Shown: positions 1-11,499 of the stretch, piece by piece
Position numbering within the stretch: position 1 is the first letter of the stretch
Layout: every line of letters begins with the position of its first letter
NCBI GenBank assembly: GCA_030063045.1
Contig: JAQSEB010000147.1
Location: 1,116,001-1,180,000 of the forward strand
DNA: 64,000 nucleotides
Source of the DNA: Pratylenchus scribneri
Lineage: Eukaryota > Nematoda > Chromadorea > Rhabditida > Pratylenchidae
Direction: 5' to 3'
Position numbers and translations under genes: made by a program
Notes under the pieces: generated by a model
Told to the model about the DNA's origin: nothing
Seen by the model: only the letters and a program-made list of their open reading frames with translations
The model's database searches: none

Positions 1-190
1 CCCGATAGGGCGTTCTTCTGAGCTAGTTATTATTAATTTTGAATGAAATGAATATAAATTTTTTTAGAAGAGGCCAAGAAATATACTAATAGAGTACAAA
101 AGAACTATTTTTTCTTGTTTTTTATTTTTATTTAATCAAAAACACACCTCTTTAAGGTTAGAAAGTAAAATTTTTGGAAGGCTCTGAAAT

Positions 191-812
191 TTATAATCTC
201 ACCCTAGAGAGGCTAAAAATTATAAGCCCAATGGCTTCTAATATAAAATTTACAATAGATCCCGTTGACTCTTTAGCATTCAATTTTAACCTACCAATTG
301 CCGGTCGACTCCGTTGATAATCCGAATCGTTTTTGCTTATGCCAAAATCACTCTGCTCAATGCCTTCCACCAAAAAGCCAATTCCCTTAGGTATTTCGTG
401 CTTGAAATTGGTTAATTTAATTTTATTTAAGGTTCATGATTTTTTGAAACTGTTTCCATAAAATAATTATAAATAAAATTACTAAAAATTTATGAAATTT
501 TCTGAGATTTGGGCATAATTTTATCAATTCTGAACCAGTTTAAATAAAATTTGATATAATTGAATAATGAATAGTCGATAATCTGCTCTTTAATGTGGTA
601 ATAAAAACATCAAAGTTATAATTTAGTTTTTGATGAGTTATTTATTATATTTATTATAAACATCTACAAATTGGCCTTGTTACTAGAATAGCGTATCCAA
701 AAATATTTACCTCTCTCTCATTGAGACCATCCAAAATTTTCACCGATTTGCCACCTTCCAAAATGCAAAATAAAATGAATTTTAAGAAAAGAATGGCCAA
801 AATTCGTTTCAT
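191..812 (-). CDS. possible small secreted protein, two exons (hypothetical)
   Basis: Exon 1 is 711-812, starting at the ATG at 812. It encodes 34 residues, with a basic start (MKR) followed by a hydrophobic stretch (ILAILFLKFILFCIL) that looks like a signal peptide, and it ends at a GAG|GTAAAT donor in phase 0. Exon 2 most simply starts at 400 after a TTTCAAG acceptor, also phase 0. It reads HEIPKGIGFLVEGIEQ.. and stays open to a stop at 191-193. A second donor at 293-294 (TTG|GTAGG) could instead splice to something beyond the window start. The predicted product is about 103 residues with no recognised domain. A short secreted peptide or neuropeptide precursor is possible, but no clear dibasic-flanked repeated peptide is seen. 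Confidence 0.4.
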
Positions 813-2737
813 CTTTTTATTTATTTGGATTCTTCAAATTTTTGAATTTGATGAATTTTAATTCTCACATTTCTATCTTTATATAAGGTTAAATGTCCAC
901 TGAATAAATAGAAATTATGTACCATTCCGTTCTTTAATTTGGTCTAAATTCTTATTTGCATTATTTTCAATTCTATAAATAGACTTTATTTGCTTTTTTT
1001 TTAAATTTGGAAAGCATCGACTAGTATTTGTCCATCCAATTTGTTTATTTCTATTCATCTCTATTCTCTATATCCCATATATTTATTTGCATAAATTTGA
1101 AATATTCATTCATTTTTTTTGGTTCAAATTAAAAATCTTCAAATTGAAATAAATGCTGGCGAATTTTATTTTGGAAGAAACATCAATCAGTACATTAGTA
1201 CAATTTTAATACGGATTCTGAATTAACTGCTACCTAATTAAGTTGCAGATCATTAAATTAAAAAATCATTCAAAATTAAATAGTTAATTAATTAGGTTAA
1301 TCTTTCGATTTAAATTTGAAATTCATAAAAATTGTACATTTTATAATTCATTCATTTATTATTCCATTTTTTCTAAAATTTATTTATAAGAAAATTAAAA
1401 AAATAAATTTTTTGATTATTTTACGTGGGAATTCACTTGCAAAAATCTTATTTTCTAACTGCTAGATTATAGCGTTTTCTTGTAAGTTTTGCCTGATCAG
1501 TCCTTTCTAAGTTATCGCAAAAAATTATTTTTTTGGCATAAAACTTTTTTATGGCCATAAAAAATGGCCAGAAGAAATGTTAGAGCTAGAAAGTAGGACA
1601 GGAATTATAAATCAGATTTAGCCTTTATTTAGCCAAAAAAATATTTTCTTCAACTAAATTATAATTTACAATAAAAAAATATTTAATTCGTTTTTTGTAT
1701 TTATATTTTATGATTTGATACTCCCACTACCAAACATCAACCAAACAATAAAATAAATATGAATAATCACTAATAATTATTATTCATCTTTTTATTATTT
1801 TGTAAAATGTTTCACAAGAAATTCAAAAATGATGAATAAGATGTGAAAAATAATATTTAAATTGTATTAAATAATTATTTGCACTGAAATGCCGGAAAGG
1901 GTCCAATTATTTTGTTCAATTTTTTATAAAAAATTATAATTTGTATTTAAATAAAAAGAAAGTATACGAGTGAATTTCGTGGGAGAATATTTTTAGCATT
2001 TTAGGCTACATTTTCACACACACTTTTACACGAATATGACAAAAAAAAATAATTAAGAGCAAATGAAAATGTGTGAACGAATACAAAAATTGAACTTTCA
2101 CGAAAATGCTTATAAAAACAATTTGTAAATATAATTTTGTTAATCATGCCAGGCAGCAGAATGGTCATTGGGAATCATATGAAATTAATAAGAAAATATT
2201 TTTTTGTGAATATGATTCTATATTCTCTCATTTTCCATAATTTTCCCTTAAGAAAATTTTTTTTTTGTACATTTATAGGTGCTTAATTATAATTTAATAA
2301 GCAATTTTTTATTAGTTTATTCAATCAAGCAATTCTCGCTTCCTCTATTGCCCAGTTTTAAATAGTTCCGCTTCTAAATGAGACATAATTTGGTGAATAA
2401 AAATCGTCATTTAATATGGCCCTATTTTTTTAAATAAATGCAATTCCGTTTTATATTATTTTAAATGAAATTTTTTAAAAATTATAATTTAAAATTTTTT
2501 CCTTAAATTATTTTTACTTGATTATATTAGCTGATTTAATAGTAAATTTTTTTATAAACTTTTTAAACTTATTTAGAATTAAATTAAAATGCGCTATATT
2601 TTGCTTTTTTTTTTATAAATGAATCATATAATTTTGAATTTTACATATTTTTAGATTTTCAATTTTTGACTCTTGACAAATTATATATTTTTGAATAAAA
2701 AATAATTTAAAATTTTATAAAAATAATTCCATCAAAA
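813..2737. other. AT-rich intergenic DNA
   Basis: This stretch is about 80% AT with no open frame or splice pattern that I can support. It separates the minus-strand peptide gene from the plus-strand receptor, so it presumably holds both promoters. I see no obvious TATA box or repeat family member in it. Confidence 0.6.
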
Positions 2738-5700
2738 ATGAATGGAACAACAGCATTCAATATTATTCATCGATGGAATGCCCTCCTTTTTCCTCCCATT
2801 GGATTATTGCTAAATTTTTTGCTCATTTATCTTGTCATCAAAAAAACGCCCAAAGAAATGCGCATTCACAGCAGAATTCTCCTCCAAAATGCAATTCTCG
2901 ACATTTTAATTCTTTTGTTGATGATATTTGGACAGCCGGTGAATTTTTTTAATTTTTAAATTTTTTGTTAACTAAAAAATTAAATAAAAAATTCCGGATA
3001 AAAAAATAAATATTAAAATTATTAATAGTATTCAGACAAAAATATTTAATTTCAATAATTAATAAATATAAATTTTAATCCATATAGGTAATTTCCTCTC
3101 AACAAGGAACAACAATTATTTATTTTGAAGGATATTTAATTGGATTCATTGAAAATGACTCAGATTTTTTGCTCATTTTCTATTGCATTTTCGACACATT
3201 TTTCATGCTCAACATTTTTGGTCTTTCTGTTCAATTCTTCTATCGATATTTGATCTTAAATCGGTAATTTAATTCAAAATTTTCATTTAAAAATATTCCG
3301 ATTATTTTATTTATTTTCGAAATTAGTTTTTAAAATTTTTTGATTTCACTTTACATTACTTATTATTTTTTTTTAACATCTATATTTTTAAATACACAAA
3401 AAAAATATATTTGGATAGACTCTAAGTCAAATTTATTATTTTTAAGGTATAAAACTTGACCTGGAAATAATTCCAAAAATTCTAAAATTTATTTAATAAA
3501 ACATATAAATCAAAAATTTTATAAATAATAAAAACTTATGGCAAAATTTATGACTTTTTGAATTAATTGATTAATTAATTAATTATTTTATCGGAATTAT
3601 AAATTAAAAATAATTTTTCATAGCTTATTTTCTTTTTTAATTGTTCTAGAAATTTGAAAAATTTAATATAATTATCAAATTTAATTAATATTTTTTAAGC
3701 AATTATAAATTATCTCTGAAACAATATTTGTCCATTCTTTTTGCCATTTTCATTTTTCTCATCTTTTTTGAAATATATGGATTTTTATTGACAATTATTG
3801 GAATAAAATTGTCAAAAGAGGAGGAAATGGAAATAATGGAAGGAAATTTGCCAACCAAATATTTCATCAATCAAGCAAATGTAATGCATTTAAAATTTAA
3901 ATTATTTTTTTTATTATTTTATCAAAGAAATTTACTTTCCTAAAGGAAGATTCCTCTTGGTCTTGGCTGGACATTTTATTCAGTATAATTTTGGGCACAA
4001 TTTCGTTGGGCTGCTACGTTACAATCATATTTTGTGGATGGAAAGTGTCAAAATTTGTCAATTTGAATACAATTGGCAAAAAACGAGCATTCAATCAACA
4101 GTTGAATCGAAATTTGATAATAATGGTAATTTGGATAAAAAAGAAAAAGATTTAAAATTAATCGTTCAAAAAATCAATAAATTTTCCATATTTGCAAATA
4201 TTTTAAAATCTCAATTCATATTTTTGAATTTAAAACTTGATAATATTAAATTTAGATTTTATAATTTTTACAATTTTTTATTTGTGAAATTCTGATATAA
4301 TAATTTCATTTGGCCCAAAATATCATATTATTAAAAAAATTTAAAAAAATAATTAAATATTTCTTTTCGAATTACATTCTGCAATAATTTGGATTTCTCA
4401 AAAAATAGTAAACGTAATTGTTTTTCAAATTCGATTGTTTTTAAAAGAACCAGTCCCTTCGGGACTGCTTTAGCGGTTAGACTGGGCGAAATGTAATAAG
4501 TTATTTTTGAAAGCGCGGGGCGCTTTAAGGACCCCTAGCACGCCTTTTGAAAATGTTTATACTTTATATCCTATGGAGAATAGAGTTCGATGCGCTGGCC
4601 TTTTGGATATACCCTCAAGGCTCGCTTCGCTCGTCTTTGGACTACGGTTGTTATTTGGTCGGTTCATCGGGGCTCGCTTCGCTCGCCGGAGTGCCTATTC
4701 AATCCGTTCTGCTCGTCTCCGGACATGTACGGCTCTCTTCGCTCGCCGGCCGGTCTTTTCCTGTTCAGCTCGCTCCGCTCGCCTCCGGACATGTATGGCT
4801 CGCTTCGCTCGCCGGAGGAGGGCCTGTTCAATCCATTCAGCTCGTTCCGCTCGCCTCCGGACATGTGCGGTTCGCTCTGCTCGCCGGCCGGCCTGTTCCT
4901 GTTCAGCTCGCTCCGCTCGCCTCCGGTCATGTATGGCTCACTTCGCTCGCCGGAGGGCCTGATCAATCTTCTCAGCTCGCTCCGCTCGCCGGCCTGTTCC
5001 TGTTCAGCTCGCTCCGCTCGCCGGCCGGTCTTTTCCTGTTCAGCTCACTCTGCTCGCCTCCGGACATGTATGGCTCGCTTCGCTCGCCGGAGGGCCTGAT
5101 CAATCTTCTCAGCTCGCTCCGCTCGCCGGCCTGTTCCTGTTCAGCTCGCTCCGCTCGCCTCCGGTCATGTATGGCTCACTTCGCTCGCCGGAGGGCCTGA
5201 TCAATCTTCTCAGCTCGCTCCGCTCGCCTCCGGACATGTGCGGTTCGCTCCGCTCGCCGGCCGGCCTGTTTCTGTTCAGCTCGCTCCGCTCGCCTCCGGA
5301 CATGTATAGCTCGCTTCGCTCGCCGGAGGGCCTCGCTCCGCTCGCCGGCCTATTCCTGTTCAGCTCGCTCCGCTCGCCGGCCGGCCTGTTCTTGTACAGC
5401 TCGCTCCGCTCGCCGGCCGGCCTGTTCTTGTTCAGCTCGCTCCGTTCGCCGGCCGGCCCGTTCTTGTTCAGCTCGCTCCGCTCGCCTCCGGACGTGTATG
5501 GCTCGCTTCGCTCGCCGGAGAGCACGCCGGCCTGTTCAACCCATTCAGCTAGCTTCGCTCGCCTCCGGAAATGTAGGGCTCGCTTCGCTTGCCGGAGGGT
5601 CTGTTCAATCCATACAGCTCGCTCCGCTCGCCTCCCGAAATGTATGGCTCACTTCGCTCGCCGGCCAGCCTATTCAGCCCGTTCTGCTTCATACATATGC

Positions 5701-7461
5701 AACTCGCTGGGTGTCCGGCCTACGTGCCTTCGACACGCTTCCCCTTCACTTTCGACCCATTTTCCACTTTAATCCCTCCGTTTTGAGCTTTATCCCTCTT
5801 ATTCCGGTTTAATCCCACTTTATCCGACTTAATCACGTGCACCCTCAAGCCTCCGTCCCGGCGCACATGCCTTCGGCACGCTTCCCCTTCACTTTCGACC
5901 CATTTTCCACCTTAATCCCTCCGTTTTGAAGTTTTATCCTTCTTAATCCGACTTAATCCCCTTTTATCCGGCTTAATCCCGCGCACCCCTGGGCCTTCGG
6001 CCCGGCCCACGTGCCTTCGGCACGCTTCCCCTATATCTCCGACCCATTTTCTACCTTAATCCCATCATTTTGACTCTTAATCCGGCTTAATCCCCCTTTA
6101 TCCGGCTTAATCCCGCGCACCAATGGGCCTTCGGCCCGGCCCACGTGCCTTCGGCACGCTTCCCTTATATCTCCGACCCATTTTCCCCCTTAATCCCATC
6201 ATTTTGACTCTTAATCCCACTTAATCCGGCTTAATCCCCTTTATCCGGCTTAATCCCGCGCACCCCTGGGCCTCCGGCCCGGCGCACATGCCTTCGGCAC
6301 GCTTCCCTTATATCTCCGACCCATTTTCCCCTTAATCCCATCATTTTGATTCTTAATCCCACTTAATCCGGCTTAATCCCCCTTTATCCGGCTTAATCCC
6401 CCATTATCCGGCTTAATCCCGTGCACCCCTGGGCCTTCGGCCCGGCCCACATGCCTTCGGCACGCTTCCCTTATATCTCCGACCCATTTTCCTAATTAAT
6501 CCCATCATTTTGACTCTTAATCCCTCTTAATCCGGCTTAATCCCCCTTTATCCGGCTTAATCCCCCGTACGCAATATCTCATTTTATCCGCCTTTTCATT
6601 CTCTACAATATTTATAATACAATGGGTATAGAAAAAATCAAAAATAAAAAATTTAGCATGTAAAAACCAAATTCTGAAACCGGTTTAAGCTTATATCTCG
6701 AAACCTGTTTGGTATTATAACTCGCGCAATATACCATTGGATTTGTCTCGTCGAGCTCTACAACTTTGCTTTTTATCGCGCACTTTTATCTCTACTCGCA
6801 AAAAAGTTATTCAAGAATATCTGACTCGCGCACCCGACTTGACCTCGTCTCAACAATTTTATCGACCCTTAGACTTCCAGGTAGACCCCCAAACCTCTAT
6901 ATCAAAATATAGCCCACACTCTGAGGATGGTGCTTTTTTTAGTTTCAAATCGATTGAGGTCCAGGGAAAAAAGTTTTACCTGGACAAACCGGTTTTTAAA
7001 CCGGTTTCGGTCCAAACTCAAACCCCTATCAAAAAACGTATAGTTTTCCTGGATGCGCGCTGAAAAGTTACCCATAGAATGTGCAAGTCTCATAATCTAA
7101 AAATCCCAAGAAAAAGAGCCTTAATTTTTTTTGTGCAAATGTCGAAAGCAATTATATATTATATAAAAATTTAAAGTAAAAAAGGTGAAAAATGGAAAAA
7201 GAATAAAAAATATAATAAACAATTAAACAGGCAATTCTCCCAATGCTTTTTACAACCACATCATTAATCTCAATTGGCATCCACTTTTTGTCTTCATCGG
7301 CCAATTTGACAATGCTGGAAATGTGGATTATAATTTCAATCCATTGTATTCCCGTTCTGAACCCATTGGTCAGCATTGTGACAAATGCGCCCTATCGAAA
7401 AGTGATTATGGGAATGTCCACACGGATTTCACCTTCCCAGGCAGCAACAACCCAAAAATGA
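2738..7461 (+). CDS. SRD/STR-type 7TM chemoreceptor, 5 exons, 322 aa
   Basis: Exons: 2738-2938, 3088-3263, 3700-3880, 3946-4125 and 7231-7461. They total 969 bp and every junction keeps frame (phases 0, 2, 0, 0). The protein opens with TM1 (FPPIGLLLNFLLIYLVI), followed by KKTPKEMRIHSRILLQNAI and the TM2 region, as in nematode srd/str receptors. Near the C-terminus AILPMLFTTTSLISIGIHF gives TM6, and VLNPLVSIVTNAPYRKVI matches the family's NPxxxI..PYR ending. Length is normal for the family (about 320-340 aa). Such receptors are G-protein-coupled odorant or pheromone receptors of ciliated sensory neurons. The last intron is 3.1 kb and contains the GC-rich array at 4.4-6.6 kb, while the other introns are 65-436 bp. 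The intron before AILP is at the same place and phase as in the receptor at 53.4-58.8 kb. The srd assignment is less certain than the receptor class. Confidence 0.87.
4440..5700. repeat. GC-rich minisatellite in receptor intron 4
   Basis: Within otherwise AT-rich DNA, about 1.2 kb consists of shuffled short modules: CTCGCTTCGCTCGCCGGAGG, CTCGCTCCGCTCGCC, TCCGGACATGTATGGCTC and CCTGTTCCTGTTCAG. Modules recur in higher-order units of roughly 65 bp (for example around 4770, 5060, 5280 and 5490). All reading frames are open for long stretches because the modules lack stops, so the ORFs here (about 4507-5812, either strand) are not evidence of coding. The block starts just after a hairpin CAGTCCCTTCGGGACTG at 4451-4467. 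Confidence 0.9.
5701..6582. repeat. tandem 134-163 bp repeat with TTCG hairpins
   Basis: Six units begin at TGCCTTCGGCACGCTTCCC (5725, 5878, 6012, 6146, 6289, 6452). Each contains CCGACCCATTTTC, then runs of TTAATCCGGCTTAATCCC, then GGGCCTTCGGCCCGG. Spacing is 153, 134, 134, 143 and 163 bp. The TTAATCC/GGATTAA motif also occurs inside the elements at 14.8-15.3 kb and 53.8-54.6 kb, so the array is related to dispersed elements. Confidence 0.9.
6583..7230. other. remainder of receptor intron 4
   Basis: Moderately AT-rich sequence after the repeat block. A short segment at about 6731-6765 (TACCATTGGATTTGTCTCGT) resembles the arm of the foldback family at 39.5-39.9 kb (TACCATTCGATAGATCTCAT). An ORF at 6737-7063 has no supporting features and lies inside the intron. 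The intron ends at an AAACAG acceptor at 7230. Confidence 0.5.
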
Positions 7462-7530
7462 TGAAAAATATTATTTTTTTTTTTTGTTAATTACTAATTA
7501 TGCTTTGTGTATAACATTAAATTGATTGTT

Positions 7531-7850
7531 ATTCTGATTGAGAAAATCGATTAGTTCATCCAATGGAAATGCTTTTTATTTAGCTCATATAGGGAAATTT
7601 TTGATAATTTTTGAAAAATATTTTCTCCAAAATTTCTCGTCAAATTTTTCATATTTCTCTTAAGAATATATTTTAGTAACAAATAATTATATTCTGATTG
7701 AGAAAATCGATTAGTTCATCCAATGGAAATGCTTTTTATTTAGGCTCATATAGGGAAATTTTTGATAATTTTTGAAAAATATTTTCTACAAAATTTCTCG
7801 TCAACTTATTCATATTTCTTTTAAAAATATATTTTAGTAACAAATAATGT
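7531..7850. repeat. direct tandem duplication, 2 x 160 bp
   Basis: Units at 7531-7690 and 7691-7850 both start ATTCTGATTGAGAAAATCGA and both end TTTTAGTAACAAATAAT. They differ at only a few positions, so the duplication is recent. It lies between two receptor genes. Confidence 0.9.
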
Positions 7851-7854
7851 AGTA

Positions 7855-8165
7855 TTATTTAAGAAAATTGTCATCTTTTCATTTTCGAAAAAATTTGCAC
7901 TTCGATTTGGATATTTGCTTTTTCCTGCTACTTTCTTCTTCGTTATTAATGTTTCATTTTTAAGAAAATATTATAAACAACTCCGTTTAATTGCACTGTA
8001 ATTAAATTCATGAAATGTCAATATTTGTAAATTATTAATAATATAGGATATAGCCGATGATTAAATTCATTCACAGAATTTAAAAATTGACAGATGTGAA
8101 TAAATTCGAAAATGTCTGGCTTATAAAATAGTGCAATAAAATTATCAGTTTTAAAAGAATAAAGC
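7855..8165 (+). promoter_or_regulatory. receptor-upstream module, copy A, with TATA box
   Basis: The core ..TGTCTGGCTTATAAAATA.. has a TATA box at 8122-8128, about 150 bp before the ATG of the next receptor at 8276. Upstream it contains TTCGTTATTAATGTTTCATT and GAAATGTCAATATTTGTAAA. The same order of blocks is found at 11.09-11.42 kb and 16.55-16.99 kb. Position and TATA box suggest the promoter of the 8276 gene. The E-box present in the other copies is degraded here (TTTCCTGCTACTTT). Confidence 0.6.
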
Positions 8166-8275
8166 AAAAACATTTCTACTTATATTTCTTTATTTTCAAA
8201 ATTAATTTCCATTATATAATCATTTTTTAAATTATTTAATTAAATATTTTTTTTTATTTAGAATTATTAAATAAT

Positions 8276-10775
8276 ATGAACCCCAATGCAAGTTATCAGA
8301 CATTTTCTTCCGTAATTTTCAATTATATAATTATTTATTTTTTTTTTAATTTTACAAATTTAGAATGACATATTGGATCTTTATATGATCTCTCATCTCA
8401 TAATATTTGTAATCAGTTTTTGTTTCAATTCCATTCTATTTTATGTGACCGTAACGAATAAGTAAATATGATATTCTATTCTATTTATAAATATATAAAT
8501 ATTAATTTTCTAAACTAATAATCAAATAGCGCTAAAAGTAAGCCAAATTACTTACATAACAAATTGTAAATAAGAACATTAAAATTTCATTAGACTCTGA
8601 TATAAGATAACATCAAATAATTCAGCCAAAAATTAAGAATTTTTTGCTTGATTTTATTTGATATTGATACTTGCTACCAATTTAGTTTATATTCAACCTT
8701 TTTTTCTCGGTTTTTTATTTGTTTAAATTAAATAATAGTCTCTTATTTTTTGATATCATAAAATTAATTGACCCATTGTCATTGTCAGATCGCTTGGTGG
8801 ACATTGCAATGTGCTGATTGCACTTGAAGGAATCTTAAATTTGATTAGAGAATTTTTATATGCCTTCCAAACAGTCAAAGGCATTTTTGGTTCTCTTTTG
8901 TTCAAATTTAGTCCTTGTTGCGTATTGCAAATATTCATTTCATTTTCGAATGAATCCGCTGCGATATGCATGCTTATGATTATGATTGCAAGTGATCGGA
9001 CCAGTGCAATAATAGCACCAAATTGGTTTGTTCAAATCTATACGTTTAATATATTTTATTTTCGATGTGTATTAATTTGTCGAAAAAGGAATTAATTTGC
9101 CGAAAATCTTCCATGACGAAAAATATTATATTTTTGAGGCCAAATAACTTGGCCAAACTGGCTTCTTTAAAAGATCCCCTTACCCCAAATCGAATCCTGC
9201 ACCCAACTTAACCCTGAGTGAGCCCTAATACCTAGTTATGGCCAAGATATAGGGCCGCAAAATATATAATGTATTCGACACGAAAGATTTTCGGCAAATT
9301 AATTCTTTTTTCGACAATTTAATATTTTCTCATTTTTATTTATATTTGAGATGAATAAATATTCTGATAAAAAAAGTAATGAATTAATTTAAATTTCTAA
9401 TTTTTTAGGTATAGAAAATGGACACAGCGTAAAATGCCCTATTGTTTGGTCTTCTTAAGCCTTTGCGTTGTCAGTTATTCCGTTCGATTTACTAGCCATA
9501 TTAATATGATAATTGATGATGGATTTTCAGAAAAGTAACATAATTTTTTAACAAAAAAAAATATAAAATATTTCAGGCAAGTTCTTTGTTATACCACCTC
9601 ATGCTGTAGTGATGCTGCCATGCATTTCCACAATAACAAAGGACTAATTTTATATGCATTGACAATTTCCATGTATGCCATTTTCTTTGTCACCTATCGA
9701 TTGCGCAGAGTAAAAGTGTTCGATAAAAATTTATTAACACGAGGTAAAATAAGAAATATAAAAATCTAAATTCAGATCATCTTTTCATTGGATGTTGTTG
9801 TTTTTTTTGGCAAAATTTATCATATAAAACTAAGACATATTATCATTACCGGGTTTTAACCTATTTAAATCAGCTAAAATAAATTAAAAATGATGTCAAA
9901 CAGTTCTGCTAGAGGTTTAATTAGACGAATTACAATTTCTGAAGTGAAAATGTGGTCCAAAATGCTTCAAATTTTTGCGAAATGCACCAACCAATTTCAT
10001 TGTTATATCCACAAGAAAAAATGATGAGATTTATTTAGTATATTGTCAAACTTATCCAATTTGGGTCCTCTTTTTTGTTGAGAAGGGAAAAAATGAAGGG
10101 TCCCCTTTTGAGTCATCAAGATTAGGGTTAGGGTCATTCAAGGATACGGATGAACAAAATTAACTCCTCGAAACCCCTAACCTTTTCCCAACCGGGTGGA
10201 CCCTTCACTTTTCCTACACTTTACCCTTTTGAGGGAATTATTAGTACCATATTGGCAAATCCTTTATCATCTAACATTAATGTATTGTCTATTTGGCACT
10301 TTTTTATGGACTATGTAAATATTGAAGGCAGTATAATGATTTACAGAGCTTTTTTTTCTAATTTAGCTGCCCAACATGTTGAACAGCAACACCAAATTAC
10401 ACGCCGTATTTATACAGCTTTAATTGCACTCTGTTCAATTTATTCTGTGGGCGTTATGATGAACCTCTATGCTCTGGCCATCCAAATGAAATTTATATTC
10501 GCAAACATATCTCCGGCAGGAATCTATCATCTAATAAGCATCTATGCTTTGGTTAATAGCATTATTAATGCAAGTTATGTTCCATTGCTTTTTATATGCA
10601 GGTAAAGTTCAAATTTACTTTCATAAAATTAATAATAATTTATTTCACATTTTGCAGTTCTGCATATCGTGAAGCGGCTAAAAATTCATTGAAAATTTTA
10701 TTCAAAATTAATTTATCGAATTCCCCAACAATTGTTCAACCTATAGCTATAGCTTCATCGAACATTCACATTTAA
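8276..10775 (+). CDS. SRSX-like 7TM chemoreceptor, 7 exons, 344 aa
   Basis: Exons: 8276-8311, 8364-8461, 8789-9025, 9409-9534, 9577-9743, 10349-10601 and 10658-10775. They total 1035 bp with consistent phases. TM1 is MISHLIIFVISFCFNSILFY. Exon 3 carries CNVLIALEGILNLIREFLYA (TM2) and MIMIASDRTSAIIAPNWY (end of TM3, with the DR of the srsx DRL-type motif). Exon 6 has TM6 and TM7 (IYALVNSIINASYVPLLFIC), and exon 7 begins with the family ending SSAYREAAKNSLKILF. The codon for W before YRKW is split TG|G, as in the receptor at 11.7-15.8 kb. The start of exon 6 is the weakest boundary: an AGAG|CT acceptor fits the phase. Intron 3 contains a MITE at 9071-9323. A chemosensory GPCR role is inferred from family. 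Confidence 0.85.
9071..9323. mobile_element. MITE with about 48-bp terminal inverted repeats
   Basis: Left arm ATTAATTTGTCGAAAAAGGA.. (from 9071) and right arm ..TTCTTTTTTCGACAATTTAAT (to 9323) are near-perfect inverted repeats sharing GAATTAATTTGCCGAAAATC. The element is 253 bp, non-coding, and sits in intron 3 of the receptor at 8276. A related copy with CTTTCGTGTCGAAAAATC ends is at 39.9-40.1 kb. Confidence 0.8.
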
Positions 10776-11084
10776 TCGATGAACAAATATGTGTAAAAAT
10801 TACAAATAAAAATATTCATTATCATTTTGAAATATATTGAATTCTTCGTATTTAATATTTCTTTAAAAAAATTTTTTAATGAAAAATTATAGTATTAACC
10901 AAATTTAATGCTTTGTTTTTAAAATAGTAACGTAACGAATATTTGTACAATTTGACTGTCTATACCCAATAATAAGAAAGAAAATGAAATGGTTATATTA
11001 AGTAAAAAGAAATTTTTAATTTAATCAAAACACAAGAATAAGTAAATGTTTAAAATATACTTATTTTTTTTTAAAAATAATTTT

Positions 11085-11420
11085 TACTGGAAAAATGGAC
11101 TTTAATGGGGATACTGGCAATTTTCCAGCTGCTTTATTCTTCGTCATTAACTGTCTCATTTTTAAGAAAATAGTATAAAAAATTCCATTTAATTACATTG
11201 TAATTTAATTTTCAAAATGTCAATGTTTTATGAATTATTTATTAATGTGATATTATCGAAGCAATGATTAAATTCATTTCTAATTAATTCAAAAATTGAC
11301 AGCAGATGTAAAATAAGTGTAAAGTCAGGCTTATAAAATAAAGCAATAGAAAATTTACTTAAAATTTTGCACTAAAATTGTTGTTTTAGAAGAAAAGATC
11401 AATAAGTTTTTCAAATAAAA
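11085..11420 (+). promoter_or_regulatory. receptor-upstream module, copy B (orphan)
   Basis: Blocks in order: CAATTTTCCAGCTGCTTTAT (E-box CAGCTG), TTCGTCATTAACTGTCTCAT, AAAATGTCAATGTTTTATGA, AAAATTGACAGCAGATGTAA, then a TATA box in AAGTCAGGCTTATAAAATAA (TATAAAA at 11332-11338). It is clearly homologous to the copies at 7.9 and 16.6 kb. No intact gene follows it, so it looks like the surviving 5' end of a lost receptor duplicate. Confidence 0.55.
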
Positions 11421-11499
11421 ATTACTGATTTCTTTATTAATTTTATATTCACAATAATGATTAATAAAAATAATGCGAACAAGGGTCATGGCTTTGGAT

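Noticed and set aside
4507..5812. Long overlapping ORFs on both strands in the GC-rich array (Arg/Ser/Leu-rich or GERSE-rich peptides)
   Set aside because: They follow the repeat period in several frames and both strands and lie inside an intron. The peptides are artefacts of stop-free repeat modules.
5725..6580. Possible CRISPR-like array
   Set aside because: Repeats are tandem and diverged without unique spacers, and this is a eukaryotic genome.
6737..7063. 108-codon ORF between the GC-rich array and receptor exon 5
   Set aside because: Inside the receptor intron, with no domain, and part of it resembles foldback-element arms.
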